A stretch of DNA of 64,000 bases from DAHUXD01 sp963805495 (GTDB lineage: Bacteria > Acidobacteriota > Thermoanaerobaculia > UBA5066 > Gp7-AA6). Shown here one piece after another: positions 16,887 through 25,514 of the stretch; position 1 is the first letter of the stretch, and each line of letters begins with the position of its first letter. Both the position numbers and the translations under genes were made by a program. The DNA lies in contig CAWDUQ010000002.1 in NCBI GenBank assembly GCA_963805495.1, forward strand, positions 248,001-312,000, given 5' to 3'. Below the pieces are notes generated by a model that was not told where the DNA came from, did no database searches, and worked only from the letters and a program-made list of their open reading frames with translations.

Positions 16887-19800
16887 ATGCCACTGTCACC
16901 GGGCACCCGCCTCGGATCTCACGAGATCGTCGCGCCGATCGGCGCGGGTGGGATGGGCGAGGTGTACCGCGCGCGCGACACCAAACTCGGCCGCGACGTG
17001 GCCCTCAAGGTCCTGCCGGCCGACATGGCGTCGAGCCCGGAGAGGCTCGAGAGGTTCCAGCGCGAGGCCCGCGCCGTGGCAGCGCTCAACCACCCGAACA
17101 TCGTGACGATCCACTCGGTGGAGGAGTCGGGGGGCGTCCATTTCCTGACCATGGAGCTCGTCGAGGGCCGGCCGCTCGACCTCGTCATCGCCGAGGGGAC
17201 GTTGCCGGTCGTGCGGCTCGTCGAGATCGCCACCGCGCTCGCCGACGCGCTCTCCGCGGCGCACGAGAAGGGCATCATCCATCGGGACCTGAAGCCCGCC
17301 AACGTCATGGTGGGTACCGGCGGACAAGTCAAGGTGCTCGATTTCGGTCTCGCCAAGGTCGAGTCGTCCGCCGGGGCGGCCCCCGACAGCACCGAGCTGC
17401 CGACCGAGATGAAGACGCAGGAAGGCGTCGTCATGGGCACCGTGCCGTACATGTCGCCCGAACAGGTTCAGGGCCGGCCGCTGGACTTGCGCACCGACAT
17501 CTTCTCGCTCGGCATCATCCTCTTCGAGATGGCGACCGGGCGGCGGCCATTCCACGGCCAGTCCTCGGCCGAGCTCGTCTCGTCGATTCTGCGCGACACG
17601 CCGCCGTCGGTCGTCGAGCTGCGCGCCGACCTGCCGTCGGAGCTCGGCCGCGTGATCGGGCGGTGTCTCGAGAAGAGCGTCGCGGAGCGATTCCCGTCGG
17701 CGCAGGAGCTGCGCTACGGACTGCGCGGCGTGCCCACCGGGGGAACGCCCGTTCGGGCGGCGGCGCCCACGCTCTCGCGCCCGCCGGCGGCGGCGGACCC
17801 TGGCGCCGAGCGGGCCGGCGAGGGATTCTGGGTCGCGGTGCTGCCGTTCAGGTGCGGCGGCGCCAATGCTGATCTCACGGCCCTGGCCGAAGGGCTGACC
17901 GAGGAGATCGTGACCGGCCTGTCGCGCTTCTCTTATCTCAGGGTGATCGCGCGCAGCTCGACCTCGGCCTATGCCAACAAGGCGGTGGACGTGCGTTCCG
18001 CAGGCAAGGAACTCGGCGCTCGCTACGTGATGGAAGGAAATCTGCGGCAGGCGGGAGGAAAGCTGCGCCTCGCCGTGCAGCTCGTCGATGCGAGCTCCGG
18101 TGTTCATCTGTGGGCCGAGAGCTATGAACGCACTTTTAGCCCCGAGGCGGTGTTCGAACTTCAGGACGACCTCGTCCCGCGGATCGTCTCCACCGTGGCC
18201 GACGCGCACGGGACTCTGCCGCACATCATGAGCGAAGGACTTCGAAGCAAGTCTCCGGAAGAGCTGAGCCCGTACGAAGCGGTCCTGCGCAGCTTCGGTT
18301 ATGGCTACCGCGTCACTGCTGAAGAGCATGCCCTCGTGCGCGCCAGCCTGGAACGGGCGGTCACAGCTTCGCCCGGGTATTCCGACGCCTGGGCCATGGT
18401 CTCCCTCCTCTACGGGGAGGAGTATTCCCAGGGATTCAACCCCCGGCCCGACGCTCTCGGGCGCGCCCTCCATGCCGCGCAGCGAGCGGCCGACGCCGCG
18501 CCTTCCAACGCCGGCGCACACAACGCTCTTGCCCGGGCTTACTTCTTCCGGAAAGAGTTCGAGGCTTTTCGCGCCGCGGCCGATCGAGCTATCGAGCTCA
18601 ACCCCTTCAACGGGCCCACTCTGGCGGGCCTGGGCAGCCTGACGGCCTACGCGGGCGATTGGGAGCACGGCTGCGCTCTCGTCGAGCGAGCAACGCAACT
18701 CAATCCTCGTCATCCCGGCTGGTACTGGATGGCACTTTTCATGAACGCTTACCGCAAGGGCGACTACCGCGCCGCGGTCCGGATCGGGCTCAAGATCAAC
18801 CTGCCGGAATTCTCCGGGACACACGAGTGTATGGCGGCCGCTTATGGACAGCTCGGTGACCGAGAAGCGGCCGGGAAATCCCTGCGCGAGCTGCTCAGGC
18901 TCAAACCCGACTACGCCACGAGACCGCGCGAGAAACTCGAAAAGTTCGTCTCTCCGGATCTTGTTGAGCACGTGATGGACGGACTGCGCAAGGCGGGGTT
19001 AGACGTGCCCGCGCCCGCCGGAACCGATTCCATTGCAGCGCCGTCCGATGCCGTCGCGATCGCCGTGCTGCCGTTCTCGGACATGAGTCCGGCGAGAGAC
19101 CAGGAGTATCTCTGTGAGGGCATGGCCGAGGAAATCATGAATGCACTCGTCCGGATCGAGGGCATCCGCGTCGCGTCGAGGACCTCGGCGTTCCGCGCGC
19201 GGAAGGACGGCGGCGACCTTCCCGCGATCGCCCGCGCCCTCTCCGTGAGTCACGTCCTCGAAGGCAGCGTGCGGGCGGCGGGCGACCGGCTGCGAGTGAC
19301 CGCCCAATTGACCGATGCCGCCAGCGGCTTTCAGCTCTGGTCGGAGCGATTCGACCGCAAGGACGCGGACGTCTTCGCGGTCCAGGACGAGATCGCCGCG
19401 GGCGTCGTCGACGCCGTCAGAGCCCGCCTTACTCCGGGCGAGCACGCGGTCACAGTCCGGCCGCGATCCACGAACCTCGAAGCGTACCGAAGCTACCTCA
19501 AAGGGCGGAGCCTTCGCGGGAAGGAGGACCTCGGCGGGGCCTTGGGCGCCTTCGACGAGTCCATCCGCCTGGACCCGACGCACGCGCCGTCGTGGACCGG
19601 CCTCGCGGAGGCCACTGTCCTTGCGTCGGTTTTCGGCGTGATCCCCGCGCGCCAGGCCTGTGCCACTGCGCGAGAGGCCCTGGCCAGGGCGAGGCAGTTG
19701 GAGGGGGAGTCCGCCGACGGCCTGCACGTCGCGGCGTTCGTGGCCTGGATCGAACGCCGATGGGTGGAAATGGAGAACGCCTGGCGGCGGGCGATCGAGC

Positions 19801-20414
19801 TTCAGCCCACCCACGTTCAGGCGCTCGCCTCGTTCGGCATCGTCCTCTGTTCACGCCAGAGGCTCGACGAGGCGTTGCCGCTTTTCGAGCGCGCACGGCA
19901 ATCCGATCCCCTCGCATCCTTTCCCTACAGCCTCACCGGAAGCGGCCTGCTCGGTTGCGGGAGGCCACGGGAAGCGCTGAGCTACCTCGAGGATGCGCTC
20001 TCCTTCGAGAAGGACGACGCCACGGCCCTGGACAACGCAGGCATGGCCAAGGTCGCCCTCGGCCGTCTCGACGAAGGCATCGCCATGCTCGAGCACGTGG
20101 TCGCGATATCCCGCCGCGGGGCCCACTTCCTCGGCACGCTCGGCTGGGCGTTCGCGACTGCCGGTCGGACGGATGAGGCCCGGACGATCCTCGAGGAGTT
20201 GCGAGCCCGGCCGCCATCTGCGCCGCCCGTCGTCTCCGAAGCCTGGCTGCTCGGCGCGCTCGGAGAGGCCGATGCAGCCTTCGCGGTCGTCGCGCGCGCC
20301 GAAGAAGAGTACCTGGCCTACCTTTACTTCACCGGGCTTCCCGGCTTCGATCCGCTCCGCGGGGACCCGCGATTCGGAGCGCTCCTCGCGAGGCTGGGCC
20401 TCCCGTCGGCCTGA
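16887..20414 (+). CDS. Ser/Thr protein kinase with two TolB-like/TPR modules
   Basis: A 1175-residue protein. Residues 1-270 form a Hanks-type kinase: glycine loop GAGGMGEVY (20-27), ATP-binding K41, catalytic D134 in HRDLKPAN, D152 in DFGLAKV, and an activation-loop GTVPYMSPEQ. After a short Pro/Ala linker comes a TolB/FlgO-like domain (VAVLPFRC, EGLTEEIVTGLSRF, YVMEGNLRQAGGKLRLAVQLVDA) and TPRs. Around residue 715 a second TolB-like domain (IAVLPFSDMSP, HVLEGSVRAAGDRLRVTAQLTDA) and further TPRs repeat the design. No membrane helix is seen between kinase and sensor part, so it is probably cytosolic. It is the single gene between the tRNA-Gly and its first 3' duplicate, i.e. the cargo of insert 1. 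Such kinases are expanded in acidobacteria; substrates are unknown. Confidence 0.9.
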   Translation: MPLSPGTRLGSHEIVAPIGAGGMGEVYRARDTKLGRDVALKVLPADMASSPERLERFQREARAVAALNHPNIVTIHSVEESGGVHFLTMELVEGRPLDLVIAEGTLPVVRLVEIATALADALSAAHEKGIIHRDLKPANVMVGTGGQVKVLDFGLAKVESSAGAAPDSTELPTEMKTQEGVVMGTVPYMSPEQVQGRPLDLRTDIFSLGIILFEMATGRRPFHGQSSAELVSSILRDTPPSVVELRADLPSELGRVIGRCLEKSVAERFPSAQELRYGLRGVPTGGTPVRAAAPTLSRPPAAADPGAERAGEGFWVAVLPFRCGGANADLTALAEGLTEEIVTGLSRFSYLRVIARSSTSAYANKAVDVRSAGKELGARYVMEGNLRQAGGKLRLAVQLVDASSGVHLWAESYERTFSPEAVFELQDDLVPRIVSTVADAHGTLPHIMSEGLRSKSPEELSPYEAVLRSFGYGYRVTAEEHALVRASLERAVTASPGYSDAWAMVSLLYGEEYSQGFNPRPDALGRALHAAQRAADAAPSNAGAHNALARAYFFRKEFEAFRAAADRAIELNPFNGPTLAGLGSLTAYAGDWEHGCALVERATQLNPRHPGWYWMALFMNAYRKGDYRAAVRIGLKINLPEFSGTHECMAAAYGQLGDREAAGKSLRELLRLKPDYATRPREKLEKFVSPDLVEHVMDGLRKAGLDVPAPAGTDSIAAPSDAVAIAVLPFSDMSPARDQEYLCEGMAEEIMNALVRIEGIRVASRTSAFRARKDGGDLPAIARALSVSHVLEGSVRAAGDRLRVTAQLTDAASGFQLWSERFDRKDADVFAVQDEIAAGVVDAVRARLTPGEHAVTVRPRSTNLEAYRSYLKGRSLRGKEDLGGALGAFDESIRLDPTHAPSWTGLAEATVLASVFGVIPARQACATAREALARARQLEGESADGLHVAAFVAWIERRWVEMENAWRRAIELQPTHVQALASFGIVLCSRQRLDEALPLFERARQSDPLASFPYSLTGSGLLGCGRPREALSYLEDALSFEKDDATALDNAGMAKVALGRLDEGIAMLEHVVAISRRGAHFLGTLGWAFATAGRTDEARTILEELRARPPSAPPVVSEAWLLGALGEADAAFAVVARAEEEYLAYLYFTGLPGFDPLRGDPRFGALLARLGLPSA

Positions 20415-20445
20415 CAAGCCGCGGCGACCCGACTTCGCCGGGCTG

Positions 20446-20568
20446 ACTGTTCGTGGGCTGTTCGCGCCTCAACTTGGGGACCCCCGGGGATGACTGGTGA
20501 CGGCTGGGGCCATCCTTTTTGACACTCGTCCCCAAGGATCCCCGGCGAGCCCCGGCTCCAACTTCGAT
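20446..20568 (+). repeat. hairpin-forming element, copy 1 (before tRNA remnant 1)
   Basis: About 123 bases clearly related to 23328-23451. Both begin with ACTGT-CG-GG-CTGTTCGCGCC and contain two long inverted arms. In this copy arms at about 20474-20500 and 20521-20546 (GGGGAC.. and ..GTCCCC types) can pair into a long imperfect hairpin with a T-rich loop. The element ends exactly where the tRNA-Gly duplicate begins. It resembles REP-type palindromes, but its fixed position next to the tRNA remnant is specific. Confidence 0.65.
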
Positions 20569-20616
20569 CTTCCCAAGCTGGATGTCGCCGGTTCGATCCC
20601 GGTTGCCCGCTCCAAC
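20569..20616 (+). repeat. tRNA-Gly 3' remnant 1 (48 of 48 identical)
   Basis: Forty-eight bases identical to 16744-16791: from the anticodon loop through the T arm, the 3' acceptor strand and CCA plus two bases. The 5' half of a tRNA is absent, so it cannot be a functional tRNA. Together with the intact gene it forms a direct repeat around a 3.8 kb insert holding the kinase gene, as expected for integration at a tRNA 3' end. Confidence 0.85.
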
Positions 20617-20681
20617 CTTCCGCGTGCATCCCGGCGCGTTTCGCGCTTGGACCCCTCTCTTGCGACGGCCCTTCCGCTGCT

Positions 20682-23135
20682 CTAAGGAGAGCGCAGGGCG
20701 AGCACGGGATCCCCGGCCATGGCCCGCCGCGCCGGGAGGTAGCATGCCAGGAGGGCGACCAGAACGAGCAAGAGGGTGGTTCCCGCGAGCGTCAACGGAT
20801 CCGCAGGGCCTACGCCGAAGAGAATGCTCGTCAGGACACGCGGCACCGCAAGCGCCGCCGCCAACCCGACGAGCGCTCCGGGGAGAACCAGTCTGAAGCC
20901 GTGTCCGAGAACGAGCCGAAGGAGATCGCCGGGCTTTGCTCCGATGGCGATGCGAATGGCAATCTCTCTCGTGCGCTGAGCGACGTCGTAGGCGAGCACC
21001 CCGTAGAGGCCGATGGATGCGAGGAGGAGGGCCAGGATTGCAAATGCGCCCGCGAGTTTCGCCACCAGCCGCTCGGTCCGGAGAGATTCGGCCGTGACTT
21101 CCGCTTGCGTGTCGGCGCTGACGAGCGGTAGATCCGGGTCGATCGCCTGCACCCGGCGCCGAATCGCGGCCGCGCCGGCGGCGGCATCCATTGAGGTGCG
21201 CAACTCGATCGTGATCTGGCCGAGTCGACTTCCCGGGGTCTGCGAAATCGGGATGTAAACCGCAGGGCGGGAGCTCGCCTCCCTGAGGCTGAGGGACTTC
21301 ACATCCCGGACCACCCCCACGATCTCGAGTTCTTCCGGATTGGCCGCGTCGTCGAAGCGGAACCGCCGGCCCACGGCGCTGGCGCGGGGAAAGTGAGCAT
21401 GAGCAAACGTTGCACTCACCACGGCAACTCGGGGCGCCATGGGACCGTCCCCGGGTCCGAAATCGCGCCCCTGGAGCAATGGCACGCCCATGGTCGAGAA
21501 GAAATTGCTCGAAATCGGATAGCAGAAGGCCGCTGCGTCGTCGGCCTCGCCTGCGGCGTTTCCTGGCAGGGAAATGCGTCTCGACCAGCGGCCGCCGAGA
21601 AACCAGAAGCGCGAGAGGCTTGCGGAGCGCACACCCGGAATCGCCTGAAGCTGTTCCGGCAGCCGCGAATACAGGTCCAATTCCCTCGCTCCCTCGTACC
21701 CGACGATTGTCGGATAGGCGCGAAGGAGAAGGACGTGATCTCGTTCGAAGCCCGGATCGACCTGGAAGAGCGCGTAGAGGCTTCTCGCGAGCAGTCCCGC
21801 GGCGGCCAGCAGCACCACGGAAAGCGACACCTGGAGCACCACCAGCGCCCCGCGCAGACGGGTTCCCCGGCCGCCGCCGCCCTGGACGGAAGAGTCCTTG
21901 AGCACGGAGTTCAGGTCTGTCGTGGTTGCTCGCATCGCCGGCATCAGCCCGAACAGAATGCCGATCACGAGGGAGAGTCCGGCAGTGAATCCGAGGATGC
22001 GGGCATCGTGGTGAAGATCGATCGAAACAGGGACCGGTCCGCTCGAGACGAGTCTCAAGAGGGCGTCGCTGCCCCAAACGGCGAACAAGAAACCCAGGAG
22101 ACCGCCAGCCACAGCGAGAACCACACTCTCCGTGAGCATCTGCCGGATCAGCCTTGCCCGGCTCGCTCCGATTGCCAGCCGAAGCGTGATCTCCTTGCGG
22201 CGTGCAGTGGCGCTGGCGAGCATGAGGTTGGCGACGTTGGCGCAGGCGATCAGGAGGACTGCCAGCACCACGGCCATCAGAATGGCCAGCGGTAGAGAGA
22301 ACTCATCCCGGAGATCCGAAAGGCCCCTGGCTCCCGGAGTCAGGACAAGCCTCGTCTGGCGAGACTCCGGCCCGTTCGATGCCGTCGTGTCAGAACCGAG
22401 CGGTTGAACCCCGGATGCCTGGAAAATCGCGTCCAGCTCTGCTTGCGCTTGCTCCCGGCTGATGCCCGGTTTGAGTCTGCCCATGATTCCCACGGAGACA
22501 TGGTCATTGAGGCGCAGGCGTGCCCAATGGGCCATGGGCATCCAGAGGTCCGGGGACCATCCTGGATCGATTCCAAGAAACCCCTCGGGTGCAACGCCGA
22601 TCAGCGTGAACGGGATGCCCTTGAGAGTGATCGTCTTGCCCAGAATGGACGGATCCAGACCGAAGCGGCGTTTCCAATATCGGTGGCTGATTACCGCCAC
22701 CGGGGGGCTCGTGGGCAGGTCGTCTTCGGTCGTGAGGGCGCGGTGCTGCTGGGGCCTTACGCCGAGGAGGTCGAAGAAATTTCCGGAAACGCATTGCCCC
22801 CAGAGAACCTCGGTCAGTCCATCGACACTTGCGCTCAATCGGATCCCATCAAAGGCGAAGACGCCCGACATGGACTTGTTGTGGTCGCGGATCTGCTCGA
22901 AAACAGGGGCGGGAAAGCCGTCGCCAGTACCTGCTTTCGAGACAGTCTCGAGAAAAACGAGCTGGTCGGGATTTTTCACCGGCAGCGTCCTCAGGATGAC
23001 GGCGTCGATGAGACTGAAAATCGCGGTGTTTGCTCCGACGCCGAGGGCAATCGTGAGAATCACCGAAGCTGCAAAGCCGGGGCTCTTTCGAAGGGTGCGC
23101 AGGGCGAACCGAAGGTCCTGAGCGAGTATCTCCAT
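20682..23135 (-). CDS. ADOP-type ABC transporter permease (MacB/FtsX-like, duplicated)
   Basis: An 817-residue membrane protein of the acidobacterial duplicated orphan permease type. It opens with DLRFALRTLRKSPGFAASVILTIALGVGANTAIFS, the usual first helix, followed by a MacB periplasmic domain, an FtsX triad of helices around residues 290-420 (ALLIACANVANLMLA), a second periplasmic domain and a final FtsX triad (GLYGVLAYDVAQRTREIAIRIAIGA). No ATPase gene lies beside it, hence orphan. It is the only gene between tRNA-Gly remnants 1 and 2, and is transcribed opposite to its neighbours. It probably exports or extracts a substrate at the inner membrane; substrate unknown. Confidence 0.9.
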   Translation of the reverse strand: MEILAQDLRFALRTLRKSPGFAASVILTIALGVGANTAIFSLIDAVILRTLPVKNPDQLVFLETVSKAGTGDGFPAPVFEQIRDHNKSMSGVFAFDGIRLSASVDGLTEVLWGQCVSGNFFDLLGVRPQQHRALTTEDDLPTSPPVAVISHRYWKRRFGLDPSILGKTITLKGIPFTLIGVAPEGFLGIDPGWSPDLWMPMAHWARLRLNDHVSVGIMGRLKPGISREQAQAELDAIFQASGVQPLGSDTTASNGPESRQTRLVLTPGARGLSDLRDEFSLPLAILMAVVLAVLLIACANVANLMLASATARRKEITLRLAIGASRARLIRQMLTESVVLAVAGGLLGFLFAVWGSDALLRLVSSGPVPVSIDLHHDARILGFTAGLSLVIGILFGLMPAMRATTTDLNSVLKDSSVQGGGGRGTRLRGALVVLQVSLSVVLLAAAGLLARSLYALFQVDPGFERDHVLLLRAYPTIVGYEGARELDLYSRLPEQLQAIPGVRSASLSRFWFLGGRWSRRISLPGNAAGEADDAAAFCYPISSNFFSTMGVPLLQGRDFGPGDGPMAPRVAVVSATFAHAHFPRASAVGRRFRFDDAANPEELEIVGVVRDVKSLSLREASSRPAVYIPISQTPGSRLGQITIELRTSMDAAAGAAAIRRRVQAIDPDLPLVSADTQAEVTAESLRTERLVAKLAGAFAILALLLASIGLYGVLAYDVAQRTREIAIRIAIGAKPGDLLRLVLGHGFRLVLPGALVGLAAALAVPRVLTSILFGVGPADPLTLAGTTLLLVLVALLACYLPARRAMAGDPVLALRSP

Positions 23136-23327
23136 CGTCCTGGTAGGTCCGCGAGGAGCGTGCCAGGAGCCTGCGCGTCTAAGTCGCTGACAGAGAAAGG
23201 CCGAAGCGGTTCGAGGCGCCTGACCGATGTGCGCTTCCGGGACGGCTATGTCCGATTCTGAACGTTACCGGCTCCGTCGTTGCCGCGGAGAAAGCCGGAG
23301 TCGTCGCTCCGACATTGGAGCGGCAGA

Positions 23328-23451
23328 ACTGTACGCGGACTGTTCGCGCCGGCTCCTGGGGACGCCTGGGGATGACCGAGTACGGTTGGCGACGCCCGTT
23401 CTCGGTACGGTCCCCGGCGATCCCCAGCCATTCCCGGTCCCGATGCCGATC
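23328..23451 (+). repeat. hairpin-forming element, copy 2 (before tRNA remnant 2)
   Basis: Related to 20446-20568 over its whole length. Arms at about 23356-23385 and 23397-23427 pair as an imperfect hairpin of around 28 bp (CTGGGGA...CGAGTACGG against CCGTTCTCGG...TCCCCAG). Several positions differ from copy 1 on both arms in a way that keeps pairing. The 192 bases between the ADOP start and this element (23136-23327) hold no gene that I can recognise. Confidence 0.65.
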
Positions 23452-23499
23452 CTCCCCAGGCTGGATGTCGCCGGTTCGATCCCGGTTGCCCGCTCCAAC
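23452..23499 (+). repeat. tRNA-Gly 3' remnant 2 (46 of 48 identical)
   Basis: Matches 16744-16791 of the intact tRNA-Gly except two changes in the anticodon-loop end; the T arm, acceptor 3' strand and CCA are identical. No 5' half is present. It closes the 2.9 kb insert carrying the ADOP gene. Bases 23500-23606, up to the next gene, show nothing recognisable. Confidence 0.82.
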
Positions 23500-23606
23500 G
23501 ATTCCAGCATGGTGAGAGATCTCGCCACAGCTACGGCTCAAGGCTTCGCGGTTCCCCGGAACCGGTCCTGCCGGAGGCGAGGCAAGAAATGGGAAGATAG
23601 CCCCCG

Positions 23607-25292
23607 ATGCTCAAGAAAATCAGGCTTCTTCCTCTCGCGCTCGCCCTCTGCCGCCCCCTCGCGGCCGAGGAGCACGCCGCGACTCTGCGGTTCGAGCTTT
23701 CCTTCCCCCCGACCGTCCGGACCGAACCAGCGGACGGGCGCGTCTTCGTCATCCTGACGCGAAAGTCCGAGCCCGAGCCGCGTCTCCAGTTCGGAAAGTC
23801 CGGCGGGCAGTACAAGTCCACGCCCTTCTTCGGCGAGGATGTCGACTCGCTGAAGCCCGGCCAGCGGGCCGTCATCGGAGGCCGGTCGACCGGCTATCCC
23901 GTCGAGCGCCTCGCCGATCTGCCCGCGGGCGACTACTACGTCCAGGGAATGCTGAACGTCTACACCACCTTCCACCGCTCCGATGGGCACGTCGTGAAGA
24001 TGCACATGGACCAGTGGGAGGGCCAGGATTTTCCGGTCTCGCCCGGCAACCTCTACAGCGCGCCGAAGAAGATCCATGTCGATCCGGCCGCCCACGAGAC
24101 GATCCGGATCGTCCTCGATCGGACGATCCCTCCGATCGAGATGCCGAGCGACACCCCCTGGGTCAAGCACGTGCGCTTCGAGAGCCCGCTGCTTTCGAAG
24201 TTCTGGGGGCGTCCCATCCTCATCGGCGCGACGATCCTCCTGCCGAAGGACTACGACCGCGATTCCGGGGTGCAGTACCCGGTCAATTACGAGCAGGGGC
24301 ACTTTTCCACGCAGCCTCCGGGCGGATTCGTGGAAGAGGTCGAGCCCAGGCCTCAATCCACCGAGCGGGGAAAACTGCGTGCTCGCCGTCAGCAGGCGTT
24401 CTCCAAAGCCTGGCAGTCGGGCGCGTTTCCACGGATGCTGTTCGTGACCTTCCAGCATCCGACGCCTTACTACGACGATTCGTACGCGATCGACTCCCCG
24501 AACATGGGCCCCTACGGCCAGGCCATCACGCAGGAGCTGATTCCTTACATCGAGAAAAACTTCCGCGCGATCCCCCGGCCCTGGGCTCGGATCCTGTCAG
24601 GCGGATCGACAGGAGGATGGGAGTCGCTCGCGCTCCAGATCTTCTACCCGGACTACTTCGGCGGCACGTTCTCTTATTGCCCGGATCCCGTCGATTTCCA
24701 CTACTTCGAAATGGTCAACGTCTACGACTGGGACAACGCCTGGTACCGCAAGGACGACTGGCGCAGGACGCCGATCTCCGGCGAGCGCCAGCCGGACGGC
24801 CTGGTCCTTTCGACCATGCGCGAGCAGCTGAAGTACGAACAGGCGATGGGCTCGGGCGGCCGTTCGGGGGAGGACTGGGACTGCTGGCAGGCCGTCTACG
24901 GCCCATTGGGTGCGAACGGCTATTTCCAACCGCTCTTCGATCCGGCGACGGGAGCAATCGACCACGGGGTCGCCGCGTACTGGAAAGAGCACACGGACCT
25001 GAACGCGTACCTCCAGCGAAACTGGAAGGAGATCGGGCCGAAGCTCGCCGGCAAGATTCACATCTGGACCGGGGACATGGATACCTATTACCTGAACGAC
25101 GCGGTTCACCTTCTCGAGGACTACCTGAGGACGACGACCTCGCCTCCCTGGGGCGGATCGATCACCTACGGGCCCCGCGAGCCGCATTGCTGGGTTGGGC
25201 CCTTCTCCCTCGAAGAGCAGCTGAAGATGATGGCCGGCTACGTCGCGGCCACGGCGCCCCGGGACGTGGATCGGCCGTGGTGGCGAGAATAG
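23607..25292 (+). CDS. secreted alpha/beta-hydrolase, putative esterase (esterase D-like)
   Basis: A 561-residue protein with an N-terminal signal peptide (KKIRLLPLALALCRPLAAEE). The first ~180 residues are a beta-rich domain; the second half is an alpha/beta-hydrolase of the putative-esterase (Fes/esterase D-like) type with nucleophile motif GGSTGGWES and a late His in EPHCWVG. A candidate acid is in WTGDMDTYY. It probably hydrolyses an ester or peptide-like compound outside the cytoplasm; substrate unknown. It is the lone gene of insert 3, between tRNA-Gly remnant 2 and the degenerate remnant 3 that starts 17 bases after its stop. Confidence 0.82.
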   Translation: MLKKIRLLPLALALCRPLAAEEHAATLRFELSFPPTVRTEPADGRVFVILTRKSEPEPRLQFGKSGGQYKSTPFFGEDVDSLKPGQRAVIGGRSTGYPVERLADLPAGDYYVQGMLNVYTTFHRSDGHVVKMHMDQWEGQDFPVSPGNLYSAPKKIHVDPAAHETIRIVLDRTIPPIEMPSDTPWVKHVRFESPLLSKFWGRPILIGATILLPKDYDRDSGVQYPVNYEQGHFSTQPPGGFVEEVEPRPQSTERGKLRARRQQAFSKAWQSGAFPRMLFVTFQHPTPYYDDSYAIDSPNMGPYGQAITQELIPYIEKNFRAIPRPWARILSGGSTGGWESLALQIFYPDYFGGTFSYCPDPVDFHYFEMVNVYDWDNAWYRKDDWRRTPISGERQPDGLVLSTMREQLKYEQAMGSGGRSGEDWDCWQAVYGPLGANGYFQPLFDPATGAIDHGVAAYWKEHTDLNAYLQRNWKEIGPKLAGKIHIWTGDMDTYYLNDAVHLLEDYLRTTTSPPWGGSITYGPREPHCWVGPFSLEEQLKMMAGYVAATAPRDVDRPWWRE

Positions 25293-25309
25293 CCTTCCGG
25301 GTCTCGCCG

Positions 25310-25343
25310 GCTGGACGTCACGGGTTCGATCCTGGTTGCACGC
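25310..25343 (+). repeat. degenerate tRNA-Gly 3' remnant 3 (29 of 34 identical)
   Basis: GCTGGACGTCACGGGTTCGA and the following bases align without gaps to the 3' part of tRNA-Gly with five substitutions; the conserved GGTTCGATCC core of the T arm is kept and the CCA is lost. No hairpin element precedes it, since the esterase gene ends 17 bases upstream. Confidence 0.6.
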
Positions 25344-25441
25344 GGCGAAACCGTTCCGCTAGCTGTGAATTCTCAAGACGTTGTTCACTTTGCCGGCGCT
25401 TGCTTCGTGAAGCGACCCTGTAAACCGCCGCGCCCCGGCAC

Positions 25442-25467
25442 GTAGGGGCGCCCCTTGCGGGCGCCCC
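25442..25467 (+). repeat. REP-like palindrome a
   Basis: GTAGGGGCGCCCCTTGCGGG and following bases, a GC-rich palindrome of the GTAGGGGCGGCCCT-GCGGCCGCCC type. An inverted relative lies at 25515, and two more lie at 38065 and 38130. The interval 25344-25591 contains no gene that I can see. Confidence 0.55.
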
Positions 25468-25514
25468 CTCCTGTGCCCATTGAGAGGCGGCACGCGAATC
25501 GTCAGCGTGTCAGC

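Noticed and set aside
20569..20616. A second functional tRNA-Gly
   Set aside because: Only the 3' half is present; acceptor 5' strand, D arm and the 5' side of the anticodon stem are missing, so no cloverleaf forms.
20329..22077. Long minus-strand open frame with GAGNRDRTGDIQLGK-like peptide
   Set aside because: The peptide is the reverse-strand reading of the tRNA-Gly remnant, and the rest lies over the ADOP gene in the wrong frame. Spurious.
23179..23541. Minus-strand open frames over tRNA remnant 2
   Set aside because: Same artefact as above: translation of tRNA 3' sequence and the hairpin element; no start site or coding bias of its own.
16792..25343. An integrase or transposase hidden in the tRNA-anchored array
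   Set aside because: All long frames there are accounted for by kinase, permease and esterase; no tyrosine or serine recombinase or Y1 transposase motif was found on either strand.
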